The notes under the pieces are model-generated. The model saw nothing but the letters and a program-made list of their open reading frames with translations, was not told the DNA's origin and did no database searches. Below are positions 1 through 7,544 of a stretch of DNA of 14,130 nucleotides, one piece after another. Source of the DNA: JAWXCH01 sp034440595 (GTDB taxonomy: Bacteria; Planctomycetota; Planctomycetia; Pirellulales; JALHPA01); NCBI GenBank assembly GCA_034440595.1, contig JAWXCH010000468.1:1-14130 (forward strand). The letters are read 5' to 3'. The position numbers were made by a program, and so were the translations under genes. Each line of letters opens with the position of its first letter. The stretch's first letter is position 1.

Positions 1-248
1 AGTTCACTACAGAAACCGCAGTTTAACAGACAATTGCCTAATTCTCCTATTGACCTTTCAGAACCAAATACAACCCATGCAAAAGCTGACGTGGTCCCTT
101 CGCCGACCCCGGTCTCAGACTGCTCTTCGCCAGCGGGCTACGCTGCGATATACTTCTGCGCGAAAACTTTCAGTAGTGTATTTGTCCGTACGCATGGTAG
201 ATCGAGGCCGGTGATCTGCCGCTTCCTCCTAGTAAAAAGCGTCCAACT

Positions 249-842
249 ATGCAGTGGTACGATGTTGTTATGATCTGCGTGCTGGTCGGAGCAACCGTGT
301 TTGGTGCGATCAAAGGGGTCGCCTGGCAGATCGCCTCGCTGGCATCGATCGTGCTGAGCTATTTCGTCTCGCTCCGGTTCAGTGATCCACTGGCGGAAAG
401 CGGCCTGTTTGGCGAACAGTCCCCCTGGAATCGTTACGTGGCGATGCTGGTGATCTATCTCGGCACGTCGCTGTTGGTCTGGCTCGGATTTCGCGTGGTG
501 GCTGGTGCGATTGATCGCGTCAAACTGAAAGAGTTCGACCGGCAGGTCGGCGCTTTGTTTGGAGCGGCCAAAGGGGTGCTATTCTGCGTGGCGATCACGT
601 TCTTTGCCGTCACAGTCACTCCGTCCATACGGGACGACGTGCTGAGTTCACGTTCGGGTCACTATGTGGCGGTGCTGATCGACAAGGCTGATGGCGTGAT
701 GCCCCCTGGAATCAACGGGGTAATTGCACCCTATCTGCAGCAATTGGGAAGTGAACTCAACGGTGCTAAGTCGCCGACGCAACCGGCACAGCAGGCACAA
801 CCAACACCGATACCGATGCCGCTGAGTGTGCCGAATCGGTGA
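249..842 (+). CDS. CvpA-family integral membrane protein
   Basis: A 197-residue inner-membrane protein resembling the CvpA (colicin V production) family. These are small four-helix proteins linked in other bacteria to envelope stress and septation, with no settled biochemical role. Hydrophobic spans lie at about residues 5-23, 28-45, 63-86 and 103-124. Family-like features are the N-terminal DVVMICVLVGATVFGAIKG stretch and the FDRQVGALFGAAKGVLF stretch (96-112) entering the last helix. The tail after residue 170 is rich in Pro and Gln and probably disordered. The ATG at 249 is chosen because the family signature starts right after it; no strong Shine-Dalgarno sequence is visible. It is the only + strand gene in the left part of the window and has no operon partner here. 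Family assignment is fairly sure; function is not. Confidence 0.82.
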   Translation: MQWYDVVMICVLVGATVFGAIKGVAWQIASLASIVLSYFVSLRFSDPLAESGLFGEQSPWNRYVAMLVIYLGTSLLVWLGFRVVAGAIDRVKLKEFDRQVGALFGAAKGVLFCVAITFFAVTVTPSIRDDVLSSRSGHYVAVLIDKADGVMPPGINGVIAPYLQQLGSELNGAKSPTQPAQQAQPTPIPMPLSVPNR

Positions 843-1398
843 GCGTCGGTCGAAATGCGACTCTCAAAGTTGGACCCAAACCAGTTTTCGTTCGCACTTT
901 TATCGCCACTTCAGCACGCCATCACGGCAGCAGGGGAGGCTGTTTTCTGGCAGCCGACACGAACTATTTTTCAACAGCGAAGAGCGGCATTCTTGCACGT
1001 GCAACTACGACGATGCCGGCCATCGATTCCGCCGCAATCACCGGGGATTCGTTCGTAGAAGAGCGGAACGGCGAAATCAGCAATCTACGGCAAAATCGCA
1101 GGCAAAACCGAACATAAGAGACATTATCGGACGTTGGGGAGCGGTTCAGCAAGCGGCCCTTCGGCAGCGTTTTGCGTCCAATTGACCAATCACACCAGGA
1201 GCCGCGCAGCGTGCGTCTAGCGATGCATTCAGCAATGAATTTCGTTGGCCGGCGATAACAGAAAGTTTCTGCTACGGCTGACGCCGACTGAGATGTGACC
1301 GATTCGGAATCCGGCCAAGAATCCGCTGACCGTAGGCCGCTCAGTTTGATCGGCCGGATGTTCTGAAATTCGGTCGCTCGAAATTGAGATTTAGAAAA
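843..1398. other. 556-bp intergenic region, no supported gene
   Basis: This region separates the 3' ends of the CvpA gene (+) and accA (-), so it is a convergent junction. Short open frames exist on both strands (for example 839-1117 +), but their translations are rich in Arg, Ser and Gln and show no recognisable domain or hydrophobic pattern. I see no convincing intrinsic terminator for either gene. The only small inverted repeat noted is GGCCG/CGGCC at 1335-1339 and 1351-1355, with no T-run. It could hold a decayed gene or a small RNA, but nothing in the sequence supports either directly. Confidence 0.5.
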
Positions 1399-2382
1399 TT
1401 AGCTCGCCGCCGGCTCGGTTTCCGGCTCCAGAAATTTTCCCATCTGGCGGAACTTGTCATACCGGGCTGCCACCAGTTGGTCGGTCGGTCGGCTGGTCAG
1501 TTCACGCAGGCAACGGATCAGGTACATCTTCAGCCGGGCTGCCATTTGCGGATGATCACGATGGGCACCTCCCAGTGGCTCCTCGATCACATCGTCAATT
1601 ACGCCGAGCCGTAAAAGATCGCGAGAAGTTAGCTTCAGTGCCTTGGCGGCCAGTTCTTTGTGGGTGTGACTTTTCCACAGAATGCCCGCACAACCCTCAG
1701 GGCTGATGACCGAGTAGTAGGCGAACTCCATCACGGCGACTTTGTCGCCAACCCCGATCCCCAGTGCGCCACCGGAGCCACCTTCGCCAATCACCACACA
1801 GATGATCGGCACCGGCAAGCGCGACATCTGAAACATGCTTTCGGCGATGACCTGCGACTGACCGCGTTCTTCGGCTCCAACCCCCGGATATGCTCCTGGC
1901 GTATCGATGAAGCAAATCAGCGGCATGCCGTACTTCGCGGCCAGGCGCATCTTGGACATCGCCTTGCGATACCCCTCTGGGTGTGCGCAACCAAAGTGGC
2001 AGGCATTGCGTTCCTTTAATGTCTTGCCTTTTTGATGGCCAATCACCATGACCTTGTACTGATCGAGCTTGGCAAAGCCGGTGCGGATGGCGCGGTCGTC
2101 GCCAAAGGATTTGTCCCCGTGCAGTTCCACAAATTCATCGAACACCAGCGCCAGATAGTCGGTCGTCATTGGCCGTTCGGGATGGCGCGAGACCTCAACG
2201 GTTTCCCAGGGACTCAGTTCGGCAAAGATTTTTTTCTTCAGGTCGGTCAGTTCACGCTTCATCTGCCGAATCTGCTCTTGTGCATCGGTGCTGCCTTGAC
2301 TGGTCGCTTCGAGCGCGACAATCTTGTCTTCCAGTTCGTAGATCGGCCGCTCTAGCGGCAATCGATGCAAAGTTGTAGCCAT
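1399..2382 (-). CDS. accA: Acetyl-CoA carboxylase carboxyltransferase subunit alpha
   Basis: AccA, the alpha subunit of the carboxyltransferase that moves the carboxyl group from carboxybiotin to acetyl-CoA to make malonyl-CoA, the first committed step of fatty acid synthesis; it acts in the cytosol as an AccA2-AccD2 tetramer. At 327 residues it is close to the usual length of about 320. The N-terminus has the family's LERPIYELEDKI helix. The crotonase-like core is clear: GHQKGKTLKERNACHFG, then HPEGYRKAMSKMRLA, the FIDTPGAYPGVGAEERGQ oxyanion-hole segment, EGGSGGALGIGVGD, and SVISPEGCAGILWK. The ATG at 2380-2382 is preceded by an AAGAAG-like purine stretch. It lies 19 bp downstream of the kinase gene on the same strand, so the two are probably co-transcribed. 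AccD, AccB and AccC are not in the window. Confidence 0.97.
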   Translation of the reverse strand: MATTLHRLPLERPIYELEDKIVALEATSQGSTDAQEQIRQMKRELTDLKKKIFAELSPWETVEVSRHPERPMTTDYLALVFDEFVELHGDKSFGDDRAIRTGFAKLDQYKVMVIGHQKGKTLKERNACHFGCAHPEGYRKAMSKMRLAAKYGMPLICFIDTPGAYPGVGAEERGQSQVIAESMFQMSRLPVPIICVVIGEGGSGGALGIGVGDKVAVMEFAYYSVISPEGCAGILWKSHTHKELAAKALKLTSRDLLRLGVIDDVIEEPLGGAHRDHPQMAARLKMYLIRCLRELTSRPTDQLVAARYDKFRQMGKFLEPETEPAAS

Positions 2383-2401
2383 ATTGTTTTCTTCTTTGGT
2401 G

Positions 2402-3289
2402 TCAGGCAGACTCTGATTCGGTTTCAGTCTTTTTGCGAGGCTGCGTTTTGAAGATGCGGTGTGCCTTCATCAGTGTCAGGAACTCAGCCATCGATTGTGG
2501 ACGATCGGCCGGGTTTTTGGCCATTGTCTTCTTGATCAAATTCGAGAACTCGGTCGTCACATTGCGATTCATCGCCTCGAGGGACGGAGGTGCGGTACGC
2601 AGATGTTTGTTCAATAAATCGTTGGTCGAAGCTCCGGTGAATGGTGGTCGACCAGCCAGCATTTCAAACACCGTGCAGCCAAAGCTGTAAATATCTGTGC
2701 GATGGTCCAGTGACGCAGCGCGCACCTGCTCTGGCGACATGTAGCTGCGAGTTCCTTGCACCTTGGATTTGCCGCCGAACAGTTTTCCTAAGAACCCGCG
2801 TTTTCGCTCAGCCAGTGCAAAGTCAATCAGCTTGACTTTGTCATCTGCGCCGACCAGAAAGTTGTCTGGCTTGATATCGCGATGGATCCAGTTATGTTCG
2901 TGGACGTGATCCAGCCCAGCAGCCGCTTCTGTAATGATTTTTGTCAATCGGTAGTGAGCGTCTTCCCGCTCCTGAAGCAACAATTGTTTTAGATTGACCG
3001 ACGGAAAGTATTCCATCGCTAGAAACGCAGGTGAAGGCTCGTGATTGAACTCATACACGCGAATCACATTCGGATGATTGAGTTCATTTGCTGCTTCAAA
3101 TTCGCGTCGAATTAAACCAAGCTGTTCCGCGTCTTTCTCGTATTGAGGCATCACAATCTTGCAGGCACGACGCTCTGCCTTGGCATCATGCATGGCATCC
3201 CACACCTGGCATTTGCGGCCACTGCCGACCAGCTTGAGAAGTCGATACGAACCGAGATATTGTTGCTCTCTAACCACGTGTTCAATCAC
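2402..3289 (-). CDS. Stand-alone Ser/Thr protein kinase (Hanks type)
   Basis: A 295-residue cytosolic kinase-only protein: no transmembrane span, PASTA or other sensor domain. Visible subdomains are a glycine-rich loop (VGSGRKCQVW, 21-30), the ATP-anchoring Lys44 in RACKIV, a probable alpha-C Glu63, the catalytic loop HRDIKPDN (136-143), the metal-binding Asp in DFA (156-158), YMSPE (183-187, in place of APE), DIYSFG (199-204) and the late Arg263. The third glycine of the usual GxGxxG is Cys27, and DFG has become DFA. Lys, HRD and the DFx Asp remain, so it is probably active. The tail after 282 is charged. The start is GTG at 3289: a stop lies four codons further upstream and the first internal ATG (codon 33) would remove the glycine loop. 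It is 19 bp upstream of accA, which hints at shared transcription but does not prove that AccA is a substrate. Confidence 0.93.
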   Translation of the reverse strand: MIEHVVREQQYLGSYRLLKLVGSGRKCQVWDAMHDAKAERRACKIVMPQYEKDAEQLGLIRREFEAANELNHPNVIRVYEFNHEPSPAFLAMEYFPSVNLKQLLLQEREDAHYRLTKIITEAAAGLDHVHEHNWIHRDIKPDNFLVGADDKVKLIDFALAERKRGFLGKLFGGKSKVQGTRSYMSPEQVRAASLDHRTDIYSFGCTVFEMLAGRPPFTGASTNDLLNKHLRTAPPSLEAMNRNVTTEFSNLIKKTMAKNPADRPQSMAEFLTLMKAHRIFKTQPRKKTETESESA

Positions 3290-3401
3290 CAGTTGTTCCG
3301 GTCACCACCAACCCTACAGTTTAGTCAACTTGGACGATTGGAACAATTGCAGCTACCGCGTAAAACAGGGGGCGCGAGGGGTTTTTGGCCCTAGTGCAAT
3401 C

Positions 3402-3461
3402 ACCCGGCGCGCCAGCGAGGTGCGATGCCGATTGGTAGTTCTCCTCGCTGGCGCGTCGGGT
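3402..3461. repeat. Palindromic element, 19-bp arms (possible interspersed REP-like repeat)
   Basis: The left arm acccggcgcgccagcgagg (3402-3420) is the inverted complement of 3443-3461 with one mismatch, which would be a G:U pair in RNA on one strand; the loop is 22 nt. It lies 20 bp past the truA stop and about 112 bp before the kinase start. No T-run follows the stem on the - strand, so it is not a standard intrinsic terminator for truA. The arm core matches a sequence I remember recurring between genes in Pirellulales (its translation reads LTRRASE). That recollection was not checked here, and there is only one copy in this window. Confidence 0.7.
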
Positions 3462-3480
3462 TAGTGAAGCCTGCCAATCC

Positions 3481-4236
3481 TCAGTCGTAGCGGACCCATA
3501 GCAGATACAATCCACAGGCGGGTGCCGTCATGCCGGCATGCGTGCGGTCCTTCGCGGCCAGCACTTCGCGAACCCACGCTTCGTCCTTGCGCCCCCTGCC
3601 GACCGGAACCAGTGTTCCCACGATCGACCGCACCATCGTGTACAAAAATCCATCCGCCTCAATCTCAAGATGAATCAGGCCCATTCGGTTCACATCGGGC
3701 CGCTGGATCGATACATCGTAGACAGTCCGCACGCCACTCTTGCGATGCGAACCGGATCCCTGGAAACTGCGAAAGTCATGCGTCCCTAGCAGGAGTTGGG
3801 CCGCACTGCGCATCCGCTCCAGATCCAAACGAAATGGCAGTTGCCAGGCGTAGCGAAGCTCAAAAACATCGCGGACCGGAGCATCGAACAACACATAGCG
3901 ATACCGTTTGCGAGTCGCTGCGCGAATGGCATGAAACCGTAGCGCGACTTCTTCCACACTGTGTACCGCTATATCGTCAGGCAGTTCGGCATTGAGTGCT
4001 TTTTGAAACACCGCCGGCGTATGCTGCGATGTGGTCGAGAAACTGACGACCTGGCCGATCGCGTGTACGCCAGCGTCGGTTCGTCCACTCCCGGTCACGC
4101 GGATCGATTCGCAGGTGACTTTCTTGATCGCCAGTTCCAGCTCGTCCTGCACGGTGCGGTGGCCCAGTTGAGATTGCCACCCGGCAAAATCAGTTCCATC
4201 GTAGGACAATACCAGCTTAAGTGTCCGAAGTGTCAT
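3481..4236 (-). CDS. truA: tRNA pseudouridine synthase A
   Basis: TruA converts uridines 38-40 of the tRNA anticodon arm to pseudouridine. Its 251 residues match the usual length. The N-terminal KLVLSYDGTDFAGWQ signature is at residues 7-21, and the catalytic aspartate is Asp54 in GSGRTDAGVHA. Further conserved blocks are ALNAELPDDI, FHAIRAATRKRYRYV, LLLGTHDFRSFQGSGS and the C-terminal DGFLYTMVRSIVGTLVPVGRG. The ATG at 4234-4236 starts just before the conserved first strand. Its - strand neighbours are the PEP-CTERM gene upstream, separated by a strong terminator, and the kinase gene downstream, separated by the palindromic element. It therefore probably has its own promoter in 4237-4400, where I cannot place clear -35/-10 boxes. 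Confidence 0.97.
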   Translation of the reverse strand: MTLRTLKLVLSYDGTDFAGWQSQLGHRTVQDELELAIKKVTCESIRVTGSGRTDAGVHAIGQVVSFSTTSQHTPAVFQKALNAELPDDIAVHSVEEVALRFHAIRAATRKRYRYVLFDAPVRDVFELRYAWQLPFRLDLERMRSAAQLLLGTHDFRSFQGSGSHRKSGVRTVYDVSIQRPDVNRMGLIHLEIEADGFLYTMVRSIVGTLVPVGRGRKDEAWVREVLAAKDRTHAGMTAPACGLYLLWVRYD

Positions 4237-4400
4237 CTTGGCTGTTCTGAAACACCGCTATTACGATTTTAACTCCCCCTGCCCTGTTCATTCCTGGCGA
4301 CCGCTCCCCTACTCTACTGTTGACCTGCTCGGCTATCTACTGCTTTCGGTCAAAATCGGGACATGACCCAGAGTCATTATGCGACCGCAATCCACCAAAA

Positions 4401-4433
4401 AAAACGGCTCTGACACGAAGCCAGAGCCGTTTT
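4401..4433 (-). terminator. Intrinsic terminator after the PEP-CTERM gene
   Basis: A perfect 12-bp inverted repeat, aaaacggctctg (4401-4412) and cagagccgtttt (4422-4433), with a 9-nt loop. Read on the - strand the stem is followed by a run of eight T (opposite the A-run 4397-4404, partly inside the stem). It lies 28-60 bp beyond the stop of the 4461-5213 gene. The + strand side also ends in T-rich sequence, so it may work in both directions. Confidence 0.9.
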
Positions 4434-4460
4434 CGTTTAGCAATATGCAAACGCACCAGA

Positions 4461-5213
4461 TTAGCAGCTCTTGAATCGGCGACGAAGGCCGTACAAAGTC
4501 ACCGCACCGATTCCCAGCAGAACCATTGAACTTGGCTCGGGTACGGAGCTGACATCCAGCGATACGAAGTCGACAGGCTTCTGTGCGAAGTTGCTCCCTG
4601 AGGGTCCACCGGCTAGCGCGAACGTAATTGCCAGCGGAGTGCCCGCAGGAATGTCTAGCCCCGACCAGCGATACTCGATTACGTAATTGGTAAATCCGCC
4701 AAACAATGGTGGTTCGGCAACGGGAGCGCTGGTGTAATAGGCTCCAACCCCCTCGCCTGTTAGCGTCGGAGTGAAGAGCTGCGAAATAACGCTTTCATTT
4801 ACATTCGCGGTCTTGATCTGAAACGAAATTGCAGAGATATCGATTGCTGCGGTCGCATTCAAAATCCAACTGTGAGGCTGCGTGGACGAATAATAGACGT
4901 CCGATACCGGTCCACCGGTCGGAATCAATAAACCGGCACCTTGAGCACCGATTGCATGTGCCGCCGTTTGGGTCAAACTCAGATTCGTCAGAGTCGAATT
5001 GCCATCGGCGACACCGTTGAAGGTATAGGTCGTAGTACTCGGGACTTGTGTTTGTGTGAATGTGTCCCAGAAGGCGTATTTCACCGTCGCATCGGCTCGG
5101 TTGCCAAGCGGCGCGGCGTTCAGTCCCAATGTTGTGGCGGAGGCCAATTCGGCTGTCGATGCAAGTAATCCAAAGCAGGCTACAGCTATAAGGTGCAAAA
5201 CAGTTCGTTTCAT
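4461..5213 (-). CDS. PEP-CTERM sorting-domain protein, otherwise unknown
   Basis: A 250-residue exported protein. Residues 1-26 look like a signal peptide (MKRTVLHLIAVACFGLLAST, then small residues to ASA). The C-terminus carries the tripartite PEP-CTERM signal: VPEP at 224-227, a hydrophobic span at about 229-242 and a basic cluster RRR at 244-246. In other bacteria such proteins are processed by an exosortase and exported, often into extracellular polymer. The region between is rich in Thr, Ser, Gly and Ala, with alternating beta-strand-like hydrophobic residues and few charges, typical of the family; I recognise no enzymatic motif. The ATG at 5213 is preceded by GGAG about nine bases upstream. 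No exosortase or polysaccharide genes are in the window. It has its own likely promoter and terminator, so it is probably monocistronic. Confidence 0.9.
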   Translation of the reverse strand: MKRTVLHLIAVACFGLLASTAELASATTLGLNAAPLGNRADATVKYAFWDTFTQTQVPSTTTYTFNGVADGNSTLTNLSLTQTAAHAIGAQGAGLLIPTGGPVSDVYYSSTQPHSWILNATAAIDISAISFQIKTANVNESVISQLFTPTLTGEGVGAYYTSAPVAEPPLFGGFTNYVIEYRWSGLDIPAGTPLAITFALAGGPSGSNFAQKPVDFVSLDVSSVPEPSSMVLLGIGAVTLYGLRRRFKSC

Positions 5214-5605
5214 GAGGGATCTCCAGTTGTCGATGCGGTGGTTGAATTCGATCGGGGCGATTTAGGTATCGGCCGCGGGAAGTCCAATGGCGGGCTGAAA
5301 GGCAGGAGTCGCTGGCGGGACTTGATATTGAGACTCGATAACAATTAGGCACTCATCGTAATTTATTCCCCGGGCCAGTCAATACCCCAAACCGAAATCG
5401 CGAAAAATATTCCCTAGAGTACCAATTTGGCGATTTCTGCCTGAATGGATGAGAACGGCGGCTCACTCAGCCATTACCAGTATGATTCGCCGAAACGCGG
5501 AAACCAGTGCGTAAACAGGTGTTTTTGCGTAGTCGCGCTGCTGGAACCCGTGCCGAGGGGGCCGCCTAAGACAGTGCAGGCGTGGCATCTGCACAATCTT
5601 GCAAT
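5214..5605. other. 392-bp intergenic region upstream of the PEP-CTERM gene
   Basis: It contains the leader and probable promoter of the PEP-CTERM gene and the 3' flank of the JAMM-like gene. An inverted repeat, gaaatcgc (5394-5401) and gcgatttc (5430-5437) with a 28-nt spacer, lies just upstream of the putative -35 box and could be an operator. No clear intrinsic terminator for the JAMM-like gene and no supported coding frame was seen. Confidence 0.5.
5355..5382 (-). promoter_or_regulatory. Possible sigma70-type promoter of the PEP-CTERM gene
   Basis: On the - strand TTGACT (5377-5382) is followed after 16 bp by TACGAT (5355-5360). These match five and four of the six consensus bases. Transcription would start near 5348, giving a leader of about 135 nt that ends in the GGAG ribosome binding site. 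Planctomycete promoters are poorly defined, so this is tentative. Confidence 0.35.
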
Positions 5606-6415
5606 CTAAAGCCACTGTGCAGTACGAGAGTCTGAATGCTTGTCTTTTGTCGCATCAAATTCAAATACCAACTTATTCTCCTCAGGAGAATCTGTGTATT
5701 CGAGCACCTTCCATTCGTGTGCGGTATTCCAGAATATGATGAACGATCGTAGGAATTCACGGTATTCACCAAAAAACTTCCTCGCCGATTTTACAAAGCG
5801 GTGATCGGCTGGCGAAGGCTCTGTAGTTCCCGACGTTGTTGGATGGTTGTGGTATTGCCGGAGCTCATCGCACCCCCACTTCCGCGCTATTTTCTCCCAG
5901 TTCAGTGGGTTATCCGATGGCCTGCAATGGCTCCACGACCCGATGCTGGCCGTCACATGAACAACGACACCTCGCACACAGAATGCCATAACAAAGACTT
6001 CTTTGACCTCCAACAGCATTGCAGTTGCAAGTCGCTCTTCAAAATTGCGAATTCGCAAACCTTTCAACTCAAAAGCAAGCTTAAACTGCTTTCTCTTGGG
6101 ACGTCGCGGGTAGTAAGCGTGTATACGCTTCATAGACGCACGAATTCGCTCCAATTCGAGGTCAACCTGCTGAACTTCCATCGACTGTTGACGATACTTC
6201 GGCGACAGTCGCTGGAGGAGCGATTCTACAGCTAGATACCCGAATATTGCTCCCAATGGTCCGATGACAAATAGTTTCTCAAAACTTGTCTGAAACACCA
6301 GATACAGAGACGCCATCAAAGCAAACCAAGCCAAAAACGTCATCCCGGTCGCAAGCCGCACATTAGCACGCTGCATTGAATCGCGATGTTGCAGCTTCTC
6401 GTCGTAGACGGTCAT
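5606..6415 (-). CDS. Membrane-anchored protein with a JAMM/JAB-like metalloprotease motif
   Basis: A 269-residue protein I cannot name. The N-terminus has two hydrophobic spans (about 21-43 and 45-66), then a charged, probably helical linker (72-100) and a C-terminal soluble domain. In that domain the segment YHNHPTTSGTTEPSPAD (188-204) fits the JAMM zinc signature H-x-H-x(7-10)-S-x-x-D through His189, His191, Ser201 and Asp204. The SPAD ending recalls RadC-type JAB domains (HNHPSG...PS..D). The upstream catalytic glutamate could be Glu136 or Glu139, before a beta strand (EVFVMAF). Known JAMM enzymes cleave isopeptide or peptide bonds, often next to ubiquitin-like tags; no E1, E2 or ubiquitin-like gene is nearby. 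A hand count over five 60-base lines gives about 45% GC, lower than the asd stretches beside it. It lies 80 bp downstream of asd with no visible terminator between. ATG start at 6415. The motif is clear; activity is inferred. Confidence 0.75.
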   Translation of the reverse strand: MTVYDEKLQHRDSMQRANVRLATGMTFLAWFALMASLYLVFQTSFEKLFVIGPLGAIFGYLAVESLLQRLSPKYRQQSMEVQQVDLELERIRASMKRIHAYYPRRPKRKQFKLAFELKGLRIRNFEERLATAMLLEVKEVFVMAFCVRGVVVHVTASIGSWSHCRPSDNPLNWEKIARKWGCDELRQYHNHPTTSGTTEPSPADHRFVKSARKFFGEYREFLRSFIIFWNTAHEWKVLEYTDSPEENKLVFEFDATKDKHSDSRTAQWL

Positions 6416-6495
6416 TCAACAGTTTTTATGCGATGAGGGTACTAAACACGTTCGACGACGCATTCAATTCTCTGAGGGAGTGTACCGCAAAAGCT

Positions 6496-7539
6496 TTACT
6501 TCGCCGCAGCAAGCGGTGCCTTGGCTTTCGCACGCTTCCCGTCGCGAATCAGCAACTCGGCAATTTGCACCGCGTTGGTGGCAGCACCTTTACGAAGGTT
6601 GTCACTCACACACCAGAAGGCCAGCCCGTTGGGGCTAGAAATATCCTCGCGAATACGGCCGATGAAGACTTCATCCCGGCCGTCGCAGTTCATTGGCATC
6701 GGGTACTCTTTGGCGTTCAGATCGTCCATGACAATGATGCCCGGCGCTTTGCGGAAGATTTCGCGCGCTTGCTCAGCGGTAATCTTCTCTTCAGTCTCCA
6801 ACAGAATGCTCTCGCTGTGGCAATTTGAAACCGGCACGCGGACACAGGTCGGACAGACCTGAATTGAGTCGTCACCCATGATTTTCCGCGTTTCGTAGAC
6901 CATTTTGAGTTCTTCGGAGGTGTAACCGTCCGCCTTATGCGAGCCGATTTGCGGTATGAGATTGAACGCAATCGGGTAGGCAAAGGTCTCATTCTGGTGG
7001 TCCGTGCCGGCCAGCTTGGCACGGGTACCATTCTCGAGGTCGCGATTGCCTGCCACCCCTGCCCCGCTGGTGGCTTGATAGGTGCTAACTATTACACGGC
7101 GGATCCGGCTGACGTCGTGGATCGGTTTCATCGCGACGACCATCTGTGTGGTCGAGCAGTTCGGGCTGGAGATGATTCCCTGATGATCGTGAATCGCCTG
7201 CGGGTTGACCTCGGGAATGATCAGCGGCACGGTTGGATTCATGCGGAAGTAGCCACTTTCGTCGATGACGATGCACCCGCGTTCGACGGCCCAGGGAGCA
7301 AAATCGCGAGCGGTTTCGTCCGGAGTGCTGCCAATGGCGATATCGACCCCTTCAAAGGACTCGGGGGTCATCTCTTCCACGGTGTACGGTTTTCCCTGGA
7401 AAGTGATCACTTTGCCAGCCGACCGCTTGGAAGAGAGAAACTTGTAGCGCTTGACTGGCAATTTCCGTTGTTCGAGCAGCTCTAGAATAATGGTCCCTAC
7501 GGCACCAGTGGCACCCACAACGGCTAGCGATTCAAACAC
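6496..7539 (-). CDS. asd: Aspartate-semialdehyde dehydrogenase
   Basis: Asd reduces beta-aspartyl phosphate to aspartate semialdehyde with NADPH, at the branch point toward lysine/diaminopimelate, threonine and methionine. At 347 residues it has the usual size. Visible features are the nucleotide-binding GATGAVG (9-15), the DESGYFRM segment (93-100), the catalytic Cys128 in SSPNCSTTQ, the YQATSGAG loop (154-161), and R-V-P-V-x-x-x-H-S ending at the acid/base His241. The C-terminal tail is rich in Lys and Ala. The start codon is GTG at 7539: it begins the family's MFxxxAVVGATG N-terminus and has a strong GAGGAGAG ribosome binding site just upstream. Its neighbours are the HTTM gene upstream (158 bp) and the JAMM-like gene downstream (80 bp). 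Lysine and aspartokinase genes are not in the window. Confidence 0.97.
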   Translation of the reverse strand: MFESLAVVGATGAVGTIILELLEQRKLPVKRYKFLSSKRSAGKVITFQGKPYTVEEMTPESFEGVDIAIGSTPDETARDFAPWAVERGCIVIDESGYFRMNPTVPLIIPEVNPQAIHDHQGIISSPNCSTTQMVVAMKPIHDVSRIRRVIVSTYQATSGAGVAGNRDLENGTRAKLAGTDHQNETFAYPIAFNLIPQIGSHKADGYTSEELKMVYETRKIMGDDSIQVCPTCVRVPVSNCHSESILLETEEKITAEQAREIFRKAPGIIVMDDLNAKEYPMPMNCDGRDEVFIGRIREDISSPNGLAFWCVSDNLRKGAATNAVQIAELLIRDGKRAKAKAPLAAAK

Positions 7540-7544
7540 GCGAT

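Noticed and set aside
34..273. 79-codon + frame at the left edge
   Set aside because: It overlaps the CvpA start in another frame and shows no domain; I regard 1-248 as non-coding upstream sequence.
826..1185. 119-codon + frame after the CvpA gene
   Set aside because: It starts inside the CvpA coding end in another frame, its product is Arg/Ser/His-rich without domain or hydrophobic pattern, and no ribosome binding site is visible.
1335..1355. Possible accA terminator (ggccg/cggcc hairpin)
   Set aside because: The stem is only 5 bp with an 11-nt loop and has no T-run on the - strand.
3402..3461. Reading the truA-kinase palindrome as an intrinsic terminator
   Set aside because: There is no T-run next to the stem on the - strand; the stem is followed by mixed sequence.
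4795..5352. 185-codon - frame overlapping the PEP-CTERM gene
   Set aside because: It is a different frame of the same strand, rich in Arg, Ser and Cys. The overlapping frame has a signal peptide, PEP-CTERM tail and ribosome binding site.
6937..7485. 182-codon open frame on + opposite asd
   Set aside because: Asd on the - strand is unambiguous with its full catalytic set; the + frame is a by-product of codon bias.
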